Positions 48,301-59,585 of a stretch of DNA of 64,000 bases are shown one piece after another; position 1 is the stretch's first letter, and every line of letters begins with the position of its first letter. The translations under genes were made by a program, and so were the position numbers. The notes under the pieces are model-generated. The model was not told where the DNA came from and ran no database searches. It saw only the letters and a list, made by a program, of their open reading frames with translations. The DNA is from Xiphias gladius (taxonomy: Eukaryota; Chordata; Actinopteri; Istiophoriformes; Xiphiidae), in the NCBI RefSeq assembly GCF_016859285.1, contig NC_053400.1, positions 33,597,501 to 33,661,500 of the forward strand, in the 5' to 3' direction.

Positions 48301-49325
48301 CAGCAGCTCCAACGCTCATCAGTTGACACGTTGCATCCCGTTGGTTGGTTTGTTTGTTTGGAGCATTTCTTGGCTCTGACCAGTTGCCAGCGACCAGCGG
48401 AGTAATAGCCAGGCACAGAACTGCCTGAGGAATGGTGATTCTGTATATATTTTTCATAGCTACAAAACAACAAGACGAGGAGGAATAAAATGGGACGACG
48501 AGGCTCTGTTTTGTTACGCACAAGTATGAGAGTAAAACTTAATGAAACGATGAGCAGCGGGAAGACGCGAGGCGTCCATTCAACACATGCCTGACACATC
48601 GAGACGACAGCTGCTACTGACTTCTGCGCATCCTTTGTTTCATGAGCTACTTGATCCAAATGGTGCAGGTCCAGATTATTAACTCTCACCTTAATGAGCT
48701 CAGTTAATGAATTGTTGATCTAGTATGAATGAAAGAGATTCAGACAACTGGAACTGACAGCTGCATCATTGTCACCGGAGGGGAGACCCCCACCACTCCA
48801 TTGGCCTCGGTGAACCAAAAAAAAAAAAACCCCACATCTTCCACCGCGAGTCGTCGAGTGATGTTCCAGAGCGGTGCTTCGTTTACCTCGCGAAGGGTCT
48901 CTGGCCGAGGCCAGACAGCCACCTGCAGCAGTCACGTTTCATTTTGGCCTTTTTGAAAGTAGCTTCCAGCCTTAGCCAAACACTTGTTAGCGTCACCTGA
49001 TATACTCTGCCGCCGCGGGCGTTGAAAAGCGACGGTCAGCGCTGGGTAAAACTGAGAGGTTGATAGCACCCCCTGCTGACTGCCTGCTGCTCTGCGCTGC
49101 CAAACGCACCTTCCCCTCCTGCCCCTGCAACGTGATTGGCCGCCGTCGGATCGACTCGGAGGATATCCGGCGTCGGGAGAGCGAGGAGTTGGATTTGCTG
49201 CACTCTTATTTGTGACATAAATTCTTTGATCCCTTTTGATCTATCAAGTCGTCCCAAGTCACCGGTGTTCAGGTCAAAGTCGTGTGTCGAGTCTTTTTTG
49301 CTAGCACTGCCGGTCCGTCTGTCTG
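45370..49325. other. Intergenic stretch, no gene recognised
   Basis: No exon is supported. The stretch includes a compact, low-repeat segment at about 46930-47345 that may be a conserved non-coding element, a degenerate (TG)n run at 47699-47744 and an A-run at 48819-48830. The open frames are short and lack motifs. Confidence 0.45.
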
Positions 49326-49329
49326 TCAG

Positions 49330-49760
49330 GTCCACCACTGTGGTCTGACTGAAATGTCTCAGCAGCTATTGGATGGATTTCCATGACATTTGGCTCAAGC
49401 ATTCACTCGACCGGTCATCAGACAATCGCTTTGGTCGTTCCCTTACATTTCATCCGGCGCCACCATCAGGTCAAAAATGTCATTTGTCCACTACTTTGGT
49501 TTCAGACCAAATACCTGCAAAACCTGCAAAACCATTCCCTTCAGCCCCATCCCTAGAGTACGGCGTCTGTAGGGCTAATTAGCAACACTTTACATGTTCA
49601 ACGTCAGGCTGTACCTGCCAAACATCAGTGTGCTAGCTTTGTCCATGTGGGCCCGTTAGCATACTGAGGTTAGCATACGGCTCGAAGCACCACCGCATAG
49701 CCTCACAGAGCTGCCAGCACGGATGTAAACCAACATGTCAAAGCTGAAGTCATTAGACCG
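49330..49760 (+). repeat. Teleost interspersed repeat (CAGCAGCTATTGGATGGATTT family)
   Basis: CAGCTATTGGATGGATTTCC, GCGCCACCATCAGGTCAAAA, AGACCAAATACCTGCAAAAC, and AACATCAGTGTGCTAGC...TTAGCATA form the ordered words of a repeat very common in perciform fish. Non-coding. Confidence 0.7.
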
Positions 49761-50044
49761 ACGACTCGAGTTTGACTCCAGTCCACACCTCTGCCTCTGC
49801 GTCTATCGTTTAGCCTGCTGTAGGTTTTGAAGTGCTACAATGGCTGATTGTGAGTAATCGCTTGACCGCCGATGGGACGGTGCGGACGGGACGGGCCGTT
49901 ATCAAAATTCCTGCCGTTACGAGTCAAAATGTGCGAGTGATTATTTAAGCTTTCCCGAAAGCCCGGTGAGGACACGTCCATGCATCGACGCAAGTCTAAA
50001 CCCATATCCCTGCCCGGTTAGACACAGTGGCATTTCTCGCGCCT

Positions 50045-50058
50045 GGTGCCATGGCAAC
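50045..50058 (+). promoter_or_regulatory. X-box-like RFX site
   Basis: GGTGCCATGGCAAC differs at one base from the palindromic X-box GTTGCCATGGCAAC bound by RFX factors. It lies 2.8 kb upstream of the brsk2 start codon. Confidence 0.4.
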
Positions 50059-50649
50059 AAAGTGCCAAAAAAATGAAGTTTGTCTCGGGGGATGATTACA
50101 GTCCAAGCGTAGAGTTCATATTATGCAGAGAACCAGGAAAAATGTAGGACTTTCAGTTGGATAAAAGTACCAAGAGAAGACATTTTATTGGAAGATCCTG
50201 TTAGAGTGCCCGCCAGTGTGACTTTGAAAAGCGCTGCGAGTTCAATCCCCGCTAATCGCTGCAACCCTGGTCTCCGCTGCACCGTGAAACACTCAGCCGC
50301 TGTGGTTAGAGGAAAAAAAAAGAAGAGAAAAGAGACATTTGGACACAGACATCCGTCCTGCGCCCTCTCCTCCGCGGCCTGGGTGATTATGGCAGATTAT
50401 TCCACATCGAGGTGATTAGGACGGGTGCAGCTTCACGGCCACGGCGCCGTCCGCAGCTGTCAAGCAGTGCGACAGCACGGCGGCGAGATCAGGCCGGAGA
50501 GCGCGCGTGGTGGCGTAAATCTGAGAGAGAACTCGTGATGGATCCGTGGACAGGGGTCATCACCTCCTCCTGGGTCGCCGACGGAGGGTGGTGGTTTTAC
50601 ATTAATTAGCAGGAAGTAATTTGAGGGAAAGCTGTCCCGTGGTAAAATG

Positions 50650-50790
50650 AAGCCCCCCCCCCCCTGTCTTTGTTAGGGACTGGGATTTTTGAAGGGGGGC
50701 TGGGTGGGTGAAGAGGGAGGCAGAAGGAGGAGGGGTAGGGAGGGAGGGAGGGAGGGAGGGAGGAAGGGAACGGGTGGGGGGGGGGGCCCA
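50650..50790. repeat. C-run and (GGGA)n purine tract
   Basis: A run of twelve C at 50653-50664 is followed by a purine-rich tract from 50692 with eight or so GGGA units and an eleven-G run. It has strong potential for G-quadruplex and triplex formation upstream of brsk2. Confidence 0.85.
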
Positions 50791-50923
50791 TCTGCCACTG
50801 AGCGTGCTGGGTCAAAAGGCTTTTGTTGTGGAGGAGTGATGAGACAGATAGATGGTCGTTGTCACCAACCGCTGGTTTAATCAAGTGAAAGTGTCCCAGT
50901 GTGTAACATGTTTACCACCGCGA

Positions 50924-50968
50924 ACACACACAAGCACACACACACACACGCACACGCACGCACACACG

Positions 50969-50999
<31 letters not shown>
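50924..50999. repeat. (CA)n/(CACG)n microsatellite
   Basis: An interrupted CA run with GCACG variants. Confidence 0.9.
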
Positions 51000-52339
51000 G
51001 GTGACAAATAATGAGTCTCCATCCTTAATTAATTATTGAGAGTCTCGCTAAAGGGATTAAATAAGACGTTTACAAATCAATCGACGGATCCGAAATCTGT
51101 CTGAAAAGCGGACGTTTATTTCGCGAACGTGGTTGAACGGACTCAGTGCGGCGGCTCCGCGGCGAGTTCCGGCACGTTTCTGGGTCCCGGCCGCGTCTCG
51201 CGTCTTTTACTTTCTCCACTCGGGCTATTTATAGGCTCGGAAGAGACCGGTTCGGAACAGCGGCAGCCTCTCATCTCCCACCGTCACCTCGACCCGAATT
51301 CAATCTCCAACCCCTCGCCATGCAAGCTCTGCGCGCATGCGCGTCCCCCCGATTCAAAGCCCCTGCGTCAAGACGGCACGGTAGCGGAAGTTAGACGAGT
51401 TGGCCTTCAAATTAAAACCGTAGTGCTCTGACAGCAGGAAAAAAAAAAAGGGTTAGCCCAGGCGTGAACCGAAAATGGTTTTCAACTGCAAACCAAAGCC
51501 TCAACCCTCACCGAACACTCCTAGGATAATAAGCAGCTCCGTTTAATGATAATAAGACACTTCTGTTTTTCATTCAGCTGTTAAATTTCCAACGGAAAGC
51601 AGTTAGGGGGCAAATGTTGACTCGCGGCTTCATTTTAACCGCGAAAGTCTGCACCTGGGACCTTTCAGGGACGGTGCTGCCGTTTTGCGCCGTGTGGACC
51701 GAAACTTTGGCTGGTTTGTCGGGATAGTCCAAGAAAATTAGGCCTTGATGTGGAATTTACTGCGTGGAAGTGCAAATCTGCAAAGAACTAGAGGAAAAAC
51801 ATTTTCATATCGTAAAATGTGAGAATGATCCTGAAACATTATTGTAATATGTAGTTTGATAATTGACAGTTGGTTAGAAAATTCACTCCAAAAAGTTAAC
51901 CAGCCGCCGTTTTGATATGTCTTTTATATATTTTGATTTTGGTTCATCTTGAGTGACCCAATTCCAGGTTCTCACATTTGGGGACTTTGAAAGTTGTAAA
52001 TTTTGATGGTTTAAATTTTTTTCCCATTGAAAACCATTTTACAGAGCAAACGATCAGTTTATTCATTGGGAAAACAATTAGAAGATTACTTTGTAATGAA
52101 AAAAGGTCGTTCGTTACAAACCTAATAAAGAAAACATAATATTAAAAAAAATGCATTATTACTTGTTGTTCTCAAAAACCTCCAAATAATCAAGGATCAG
52201 CGATAGATGGACATTTGTGTATCACGTCCAGTGGCCTGTTCACAGTGACTACGGGATGATTAGAGGAATATGACATAAAACAGTCTCGTATATAATGATA
52301 AAATCCATTATGATGATAAAATCAAATGAAATGCATTTT

Positions 52340-52852
52340 TCTTTTTCTCCTTCACGACAGTCACCGGACGAGCATTGCGGCAGTCCCGCCGGTGCGCCGC
52401 CAAGCCGGTATTTTGAAGGGACCGCCGGATGCGTCCGTCCCCATCGACGGGGCGCTTGACGCAGGCTGCTGGAGCGGCGGGCAGCGGCAGTAGATGCTGT
52501 CCCGTCAGCAGATCACACCCAACGGGGCTGCTGCGCACCGCTCCTCCGGCACCGACACCATGACACCCAGATTCAAAACCGCAATCTGAGCCGCACCGAG
52601 GACGAGACCAGCGGAGGACTGCGAGCAACGGACGCGGAGACACACGCACTCGCGCGCGCAGACACACACGCGGGCACGCACGCGCACACGGGGGGAAGAC
52701 GAATATCCCGGCGACCAGCAGTCAGACGCACGGGAACGCCGACCCAGGCGAACTCCACCGCGCCGCGCAACTGCGCTTTTCGCTCCGGAAACGCGTCCCA
52801 CTCGGACCCCCGCGAGAAGCATTCCTCCCCGAGGGTCGTTTCACGCCAGAAA
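52340..52852 (+). promoter_or_regulatory. brsk2: CpG-rich brsk2 leader / promoter region with upstream ORFs
   Basis: GC- and CpG-rich sequence directly before the brsk2 ATG, continuing past it to about 53150, as in a CpG-island promoter. If transcribed, it contains overlapping upstream frames: ATG at 52429 to TGA at 52563 (44 codons), and ATG at 52494 to TGA at 52589 (31 codons) with an internal ATG at 52560. A mixed CA/CG dinucleotide run sits at 52637-52690. The transcription start is not determinable from sequence alone. Confidence 0.55.
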
Positions 52853-52946
52853 ATGTCATCGTCGGGCAAGGACGCCAACAGCGGGCATTACGCCAACTAT
52901 GTGGGACCGTACCGCTTGGAGAAGACGCTGGGCAAAGGACAGACAG
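52853..52946 (+). CDS. brsk2: BRSK2 (SAD-A) kinase, first coding exon only
   Basis: Brain-specific serine/threonine kinase of the AMPK-related group, needed in vertebrates for neuronal polarity and synaptic vesicle clustering. This exon encodes 31 residues plus one base: MSSSGKDANSGHYANYVG, then PYRLEKTLGKGQT, the first beta strand and the start of the glycine-rich ATP-binding loop. It is followed by a donor GTTAGT. The N-terminus resembles BRSK2 (short, SxGKD start) rather than BRSK1, which has a longer Gly/His/Pro-rich N-terminus. The start has A at -3. Exon 2 (the LVKLG... continuation) is not found before 64000, so intron 1 exceeds 11 kb. Which of the teleost duplicates (a or b) this is cannot be told. 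Confidence 0.9.
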
Positions 52947-53163
52947 GTTAGTGAGAGCCCCCTCTGAAACCCCCCGGATGCGGATGATGCTGCCAGGGCT
53001 CCCCTCAGCATCGCCGCGCGGGCCACGCTGACATCGTGGTGGGGCGCATTTTTGCATCTGCGCTGCGCGGTCCGAACGTCCCGATGCGGGAAACCGCGAG
53101 CGGAGAAAAGCCCGGCGATTGCGGATGTTTCTGTGCCGGATGCAGGGAGGGATGCTGCTCCCG

Positions 53164-53240
53164 TGATGATGATGATGGTGGTGGTGATGATGGTGATGAT
53201 GGTGATGATGGTGATGATGGTGAGAGTGGTGGTGGTGGTG
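53164..53240. repeat. (GAT)n/(GGT)n trinucleotide repeat
   Basis: About 25 GAT or GGT units just inside brsk2 intron 1, with a GATGGTGAT higher-order unit repeated several times. The minus-strand frame through it encodes a long His run, which I regard as an artefact. Confidence 0.95.
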
Positions 53241-53445
53241 TGCCGTGCCTTTAATCCTTGTTGTCAGGCAGAGAGGGCTCGGTGATAATGGGCCCTTGAG
53301 GTTTTCCTCGTCTCTCGTTCCGCCGTAGCATCCATCCGTCACACGGGCCCCGCTCTGCCGAGGCTGCTCTCTGCAGAAGAGGCAGCGCGGTGATGCTGCA
53401 CTGTCCGGTACCTGCACACACCACATCCAGCTCGCGGGTTAACAG

Positions 53446-53446
<1 letters not shown>

Positions 53447-53509
<63 letters not shown>
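53447..53509. repeat. (CA)n microsatellite
   Basis: An uninterrupted CA run of about 31 units in brsk2 intron 1. Confidence 0.97.
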
Positions 53510-53513
<4 letters not shown>

Positions 53514-56500
53514 CAGCTGCTAAACCCACACGTTTCTGCACATTTGTGTCAGTGGTGCAGAGTTCCGAGTTCTCCTTTGGACCCTCGCTGGCCGGTGTTC
53601 CCGCTGCACCGTGTGTCACGGTGTCTGTTTACTTATGGGAAGACATCGGGTTGACGTTTGTCACCGGCTGCCTGCATTTTCCAGCTTCATCGTCACGTGC
53701 TTCACGGGTCACTTCGGTCTAAATCTGTTCGGTTTTTTTCTTGGGGCTGTTCCTGGGAGGTGTCGCTCCAACCCCGGGGTCCTTATTTGTGGTGCTGTTG
53801 AATTTCGGCCCAGCGTGAGGGGTGGAAACGGGTCCGCCGAACAGGGGGTTTCTGTTATTTTGTCCACCCCACTCACGTCGGGGGAGGGGGGGCTGCGTGA
53901 CAAAAAAGCCCCTCAGTGCACCTGCACATCCCGAGTGCGAGCGGCGCGGCGATTTGCCTCAGCGCGGCTCTGCGGGCCACCGTCCGGGTGACTCAGGCCG
54001 GGCTCTCCGTTTCGGACGACCCGCCATCTGCGAGCCCACGCAGCCAGAAAACGATCAGGGTGTCTCCCACCGGGCTCCAGCAGGTAGGTCGCCACACGCT
54101 GCTCCGCTCGCCCGGCGGGTAGACTCATTGACAGCCGACCGTTGAGCCGCGCGGATCATTTGCTTTCTTCTGCAACAGGATTAATCTGTGGAGGACCGAG
54201 GGTCCATTTCCGCACTGTCTGTGTCCACCACTGGGCTTCGGGCTGGGGGGGGGGGGCAATGGGCTGCATACGTCAGCCGCTCCATTGATTTACAGCACCA
54301 ACCGAAAACACATGATGTCAGGCCGAAGACAACGACGCTACATATCAAAGCGATTCCGTCCAAACGCCAGGACCTGGTGCGACCACTGATCCACCAGTGT
54401 CTCGGCTGACTGGCACAAATGAGTAGAAAAACCTCCCAAACAATCCGTTATTCAAGTCCCGTATCTCACGACCGTCACATCACGATGTCAATGTGAGCCG
54501 GACGCTTCGGGGGTTGTGGCAGTTTTTCCTACAGAGCTTCAGCCCCATCGCCGTGTTGCAGGCTCACCAGTTAATTCGTTAAAAAAAGGGTCCCATCCAT
54601 CAATAATGAAACCATTTGGTCATTGTGAAGCAGCCGGCCACCAAACGTTAAGGTGACCTCACCTGGGTTCTACATTCAACAGCCCCCGTCAGCGTCCGAG
54701 GCTCTTCCAGCTCTGAACGAGGCGCCGAGGCTCGCGTCGTCCTCTCCAACTGGGGACCCTTCAAACGTCCCGCCACGGTTCGCGCACCGTGTGAGCGTGG
54801 TTCAGTGCGTACGCACGTAGAGATGCAGACAGGTGTGTGTGTGTGTGTGTGTCTGCGCGCGCGCTGAGGCCGCTGTGGTGCACGCTGGAGAAGAGCGACA
54901 CTCTGCTCGTTGGAGGCCGTCGGTGTGAATCCAAGGCTCCGGTGCCGAGCCGGTAGACAGAGATGAACCGCAGGCCCACGCTCTTTGTTACTGTGTGTGT
55001 GTGTGTGTGTGTGTGGGAAACACAGGGGATCGCTGATACAATATATTAATACACCAAGGAGCAGAACATCGCACCAAATCGATTCTAGGTAAAATTCCAG
55101 CTAAGAAATCACAGTCAGTGATTTACTGTTTCTGCTGTTTATGTTTGGATAGTGTCTAAATTAAAAAAAAAATCTGTGACCCTTCTCTGTTTGCTTCTTA
55201 GGGTTAATTCTGCCATTTAAAAATCAGCCGCCATTAGAAAAACCCAACTTTCAGAATCTCCTGTTAATACTTATTATTGCTGTAATTATTGTTGTGAGCT
55301 GTTATTATCCGGTTCAGCAGATATATGAGTTTCAGTGCCAGAACTAAAACAGTCCCTGCTCTCGGTGCGGCTGAGGAATAAAAACATATTTTTTCAAGCG
55401 TTTGTCATCGAAAGGAATCCGGTGTTCGTAAATGTTGAATGTTGCCCAGCCGCAAGTCGCAGAGCAGGAAGTTTGTCTCGATAAAACACAGTCTACAACT
55501 GGATTTAAAAAAAATCAGGATCTATAAAAACTACAAACCAGATCAGAGTAGTTTAGTTTTCCACATTCTGTGCTATGGGCATGTTTTTTTTCGGAACCAA
55601 AAAAGCGTGTGTTCGCTGATAACGCCTGCAAAATGTTAGCTGCAAGTCCAGTTATCTTTGGTGCCAAAATGATGAATTGATCAGTCGATCGATAGACATT
55701 TAATCAGCAACAATTTGAATCGTCAAACAAGTTTGTTTAGAGGCAAAAATGGCCAAAATCCTGCCTTTTAAATCGTGATTTGCTGCTTTTCTTCAACTGG
55801 GAACTTTACATTTCGGGCGTTTTTTAATTATTATCTGAAAATTTACAGGCTAAACAATTATCCGGGTTATAGAAGAAATAATGGAAAGATGAAATGATAA
55901 TGAAAATAATTGGTAGTTTTGACCCCTGAGCTTCTATGGAAGGGCTCAGTGTGTTTCCCTGGCTTATGACCACGGACCGCATGGCGCAGGGCGTGACGCA
56001 AAAAATGGGCCTTCGCGGAGACAAAATCATTTTTTTGAAGTGATGCAAAGCGGTGGCCGCTGCTCTCACTTCTCGGGCAGTTGGAACAATGCCTCCGCGC
56101 TGTGTGTCTGGTGGTCGAAGCTGAATGGCAAGAGGCCGTGCTGACTCGGAACAATTAGTCAGTCTGTTTTCGTGTGTGTGTGCGTGGGGGGGGGGTTGAA
56201 TTACACCTCTTTTTGCACTGGTTTCCCAAGCTCCACACAGCGCTCATTTTCTAAGTGTTGGCCAACAGTGCGGACGGTTGTCATGGTTTCATTCCTCCTC
56301 CTGCAACAATGGCCACTCTTCTCCTTCTCGGTGATCACGGCACGACTGCGGCTGCCAATCCTTCCCTCCCCTCGTCCTCTCTGTGTTCTCAGCCCCTCGC
56401 ATCTGTTTTTTGATCAACATCTTAGACTTGGTTGGTTGCCGAGACAAGAAGAAAGAGGAAGCAGAGAGAATGCAGACTGTCTTAGACCGCCGGGCCGAAG

Positions 56501-58935
56501 CCGGGCTCGGACTCCAGGACTGGTGGGCCGACTCACCCCTCGCGACAGTCGGAGGAGAAATCTGGTCCGGGACTGTGGTCGGCACCGACGTTGGGCCCAG
56601 ATTACCTGGTAATGCGAGGGCTTTACAGATCCAGTCTTGAACCCCCCGAACTGCCGGTAGACTCATCGTGGCCGCCGCGCTGAATATCAAACATGTCTGA
56701 TGCTCTGGTGTTAGAAACTGCAGGATTACGGTCAAGAGCACGCCAGTCCTGGAGCGGCCAACGTTCCAGCCCCCGAGGCTGACGTTCAAAACCGACAGTT
56801 AAAAGCCCGTCTCCAGTTCTCGCCGAAGAACACACAAGCTGCGTTGACGGCGTCTCCTCACCCAGTTTCTCCTCCAGACTCGTTCAGCCCTCTGCCTTTG
56901 CTTTTTTCAAAGTAAAACGACTAACATTAACATTAAAACATGGCTCAGTCAGACGGGTCAATATCCACAAAATCCCCGGGTGTCCTCTGACTCTGAGGGT
57001 AACTATGCCAGGACGACTGTGACATATTTCATTTTTAGTAGTCCACAACCCGTAATGGGAATGTGTGTGTGTGTGTGTGGGGGGGTTTATGTGCATGTTT
57101 GTGTGCGTGTGTGTGTCCCTGTTGTGTTGTAATGAAAGTGTCATGTTATTGACGTGGAACATCCTAAAGACTGTGGTCCCTCGGCCCCAGCAGAGGAGTG
57201 CAGCGGTGTGTGTGTGTGTGTGTGTGTTCGGTGGGGGTAGTGTCGGCAGCAGGGAGAGCCCCAGCACAGATGGCTGCCTTTAGGTGGCTGAAATACAGCT
57301 TTATTATCAGCAGGTTGCAGGTGGTAAAACTCCCATCACTCTCACTGTGTACGTATGCATATATATACAACCACGCACGTGTGTGTGTGTGTGTGTGTGT
57401 GTGGGTCTGCGCTGTGCATTTGCATGTGAGGATGTATTATGGGGCTCTGCTATCTTTTTTGCAAGGGGTTCAGCCGTCAGTGTGTTTTATTGGACTTACC
57501 GGGTTTGCGTCATTATGCCGCATTAAACGTAAAACCATGCGCAAAACGTCCACGGCACCACGTCTGCACAGAGAAGAAACAGAGTTAAAACGACATTAAA
57601 AAGCCTTTACAATGTCATTGGCTGCAGTTCCACTGTGTCAAAAATGGCCTCAAAAATGACCAGAGAGTCTCAAAAGCAAGTACAATGGAAATGTTTCTTA
57701 TACTGAGGATTTATTGAACGACTGTTGCATTGAATTGAATTGCAGTTTACAGACGTTTCTGTAGTTGTGAGCCCTCGGTAAAATGAGTAAAAAATGAAGT
57801 TGAGGTTGAAATCTGCCGCTGGAAGACTTGGAAAAGTTCTGCTTCAGGACCGGGTCCTGCTTTTCAGACCGAAATGTGGCAGGTGGGGTGGCGTCAGCGC
57901 TTGATTTGTAGATCGGCGGGTCCCGCTGCTCCGGCGGGTCAGGCGAGAGAGAGAGAGTCACCGACCCAGTGGTTTCCCTTCTGTCTGTGTGTGGGGGGGG
58001 GGTCAGGGCCAAAAGTTTTAGTTCCAATCAGGAAAAGCAAGCGGGCCAAGAACTGAGAAAGAACGTGACGCGCTCCGTCTGTCTGTCAGCGCGGCACCTC
58101 ATTTTTACTGAAATTTAAGCTGTAAAAGACATTTCGATCTCTTTCCTAGTTAGATAAAGAAAAATACACCTGCAGCTATTTTCTACAAATGAGGTTCCTG
58201 GTTTCCTTCTGATTTGATGATCTGTGCGTTAGAAATCATGAGTAACTTTATGCAGTAACAAGAACAAACTAATCCAGTTTGCACATGACAGGAATTAGAG
58301 GAAAAGAAGCGGCTGCTTTCTTTTCAACTTAAAGGTTTTTCACATTAGAGATATTTTATTGACGGAACACTAAATAAAACTCAATATTCAACAGAATAAT
58401 GTTTTCCAAACCGACTTTCCACAAAACATACTTCCTGGTATCCTGCTATAAAAGTGTACGCGGTACACCAGAACAGAAACCCCCTGTAGCTGCAGGGTTT
58501 GAGAGAATCCTCCGATTTTTTGTGTCTTGCTTTGGCGGCTTTTCTCGGCGAGCCGTCCCGGGAGGAACCGGGAGGTGTGGGAAGGCTGGCAGCGGGAGAG
58601 ACACCATGTTAGCATTTCCGTGGAACTTTCCTTTATTTCTTTCTTTTTTTCCCGTTTTCTTCCTTTCTTTCTGAGCTGCTTTCCAGCCCTGCCCAGCAGC
58701 GCCTCTCTCTCGTTCAGAAGCCGAGGAGTTGCGGCGAGCGCGCGGGGGAGTCGTACTGCTGGTAGACAGAAGTCTGTTGGGAGGGTTTCTCTGCAGACAT
58801 GAGGGGGATAATCAAAATTATGGCTGGTGTCAAGCAGCCGCCCACCCCCCTTTTCCCGTCCCCCCGTTTTTCTATACAGTACATCCCTTTGGCTTGTTCT
58901 CTCGCTCTCACTCGCCTTCATAGGCTGAGGGCTTG

Positions 58936-58949
58936 GTTACCACGGCAAC
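58936..58949 (+). promoter_or_regulatory. Perfect X-box (RFX binding site)
   Basis: GTTACCACGGCAAC fits the RFX consensus GTNRCC-N(0-3)-RGYAAC exactly, within the near-palindrome GGTTACCACGGCAACC. It is in brsk2 intron 1, 6 kb from the first exon. Confidence 0.6.
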
Positions 58950-59466
58950 CGGAGGAATGCTCTCCTCTGTGGCTGGTTGGAGGTACGCTTGCTCTAGATC
59001 TCCGCGGCCCCTCCGCTCAGCCCTGGGGGGGGGGGTCGTTACGTGAGCCATTAAACAATGACGGAGAACCTACCCCCCGTCTCTCTCGCGCTCTTTCTCG
59101 CTGCATCTCTGTTTCCCTGTCGCTCTTACCTTTTCCTCACACCCCCCCCCCGCTCTCTCCGAGGCTGTCGGGCTAAAGCTCAAGCCAATTTCTGAATCCC
59201 TGCCACTTGAATGAGTCGTTTTTGGGAGGCGGCACGATTTTCATCTTCTGAGCCCGGCTAATGCCTCTCTGTCTACTAGATTATCCACAGCTTCTCCTCA
59301 CCAGACACATTCGACACAATACACCCCCCGTTTAAACAGAAGCTTTGACATTTAGGAGAAAATGCTCAAGACGTGGGAAGCGACAGAGACAGAGAAACTG
59401 TAAACAAAGCTTCGACAGTAGCACCAGTTTGCGGTTTTTCTCATAGTTTGTGGAGAGAAGAATGTC

Positions 59467-59585
59467 GTCAAGTCAAGTCCGATTTTATTTCTGTAGCCCA
59501 AAATCACAAATCACAAATTTTCCTGAGGGGGGTTGAACAATCTGCACAGCATCGCGGCACCCTCCGTCCCTGCTACGAATAGACA
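59467..59585 (+). repeat. Teleost interspersed repeat fragment
   Basis: TCAAGTCAAGTCCGATTTTATTTCTGTAGCCCAAAATCACAAATCAC-like start and CTGCACAGCATCGCGGCACC resemble a short repeat common in fish genomes. Confidence 0.6.

Noticed and set aside
52722-53426. 234-aa minus-strand frame with a poly-His run
   Set aside because: It is antisense to brsk2 exon 1 and translates the GAT/GGT repeat; no homology or splice logic.
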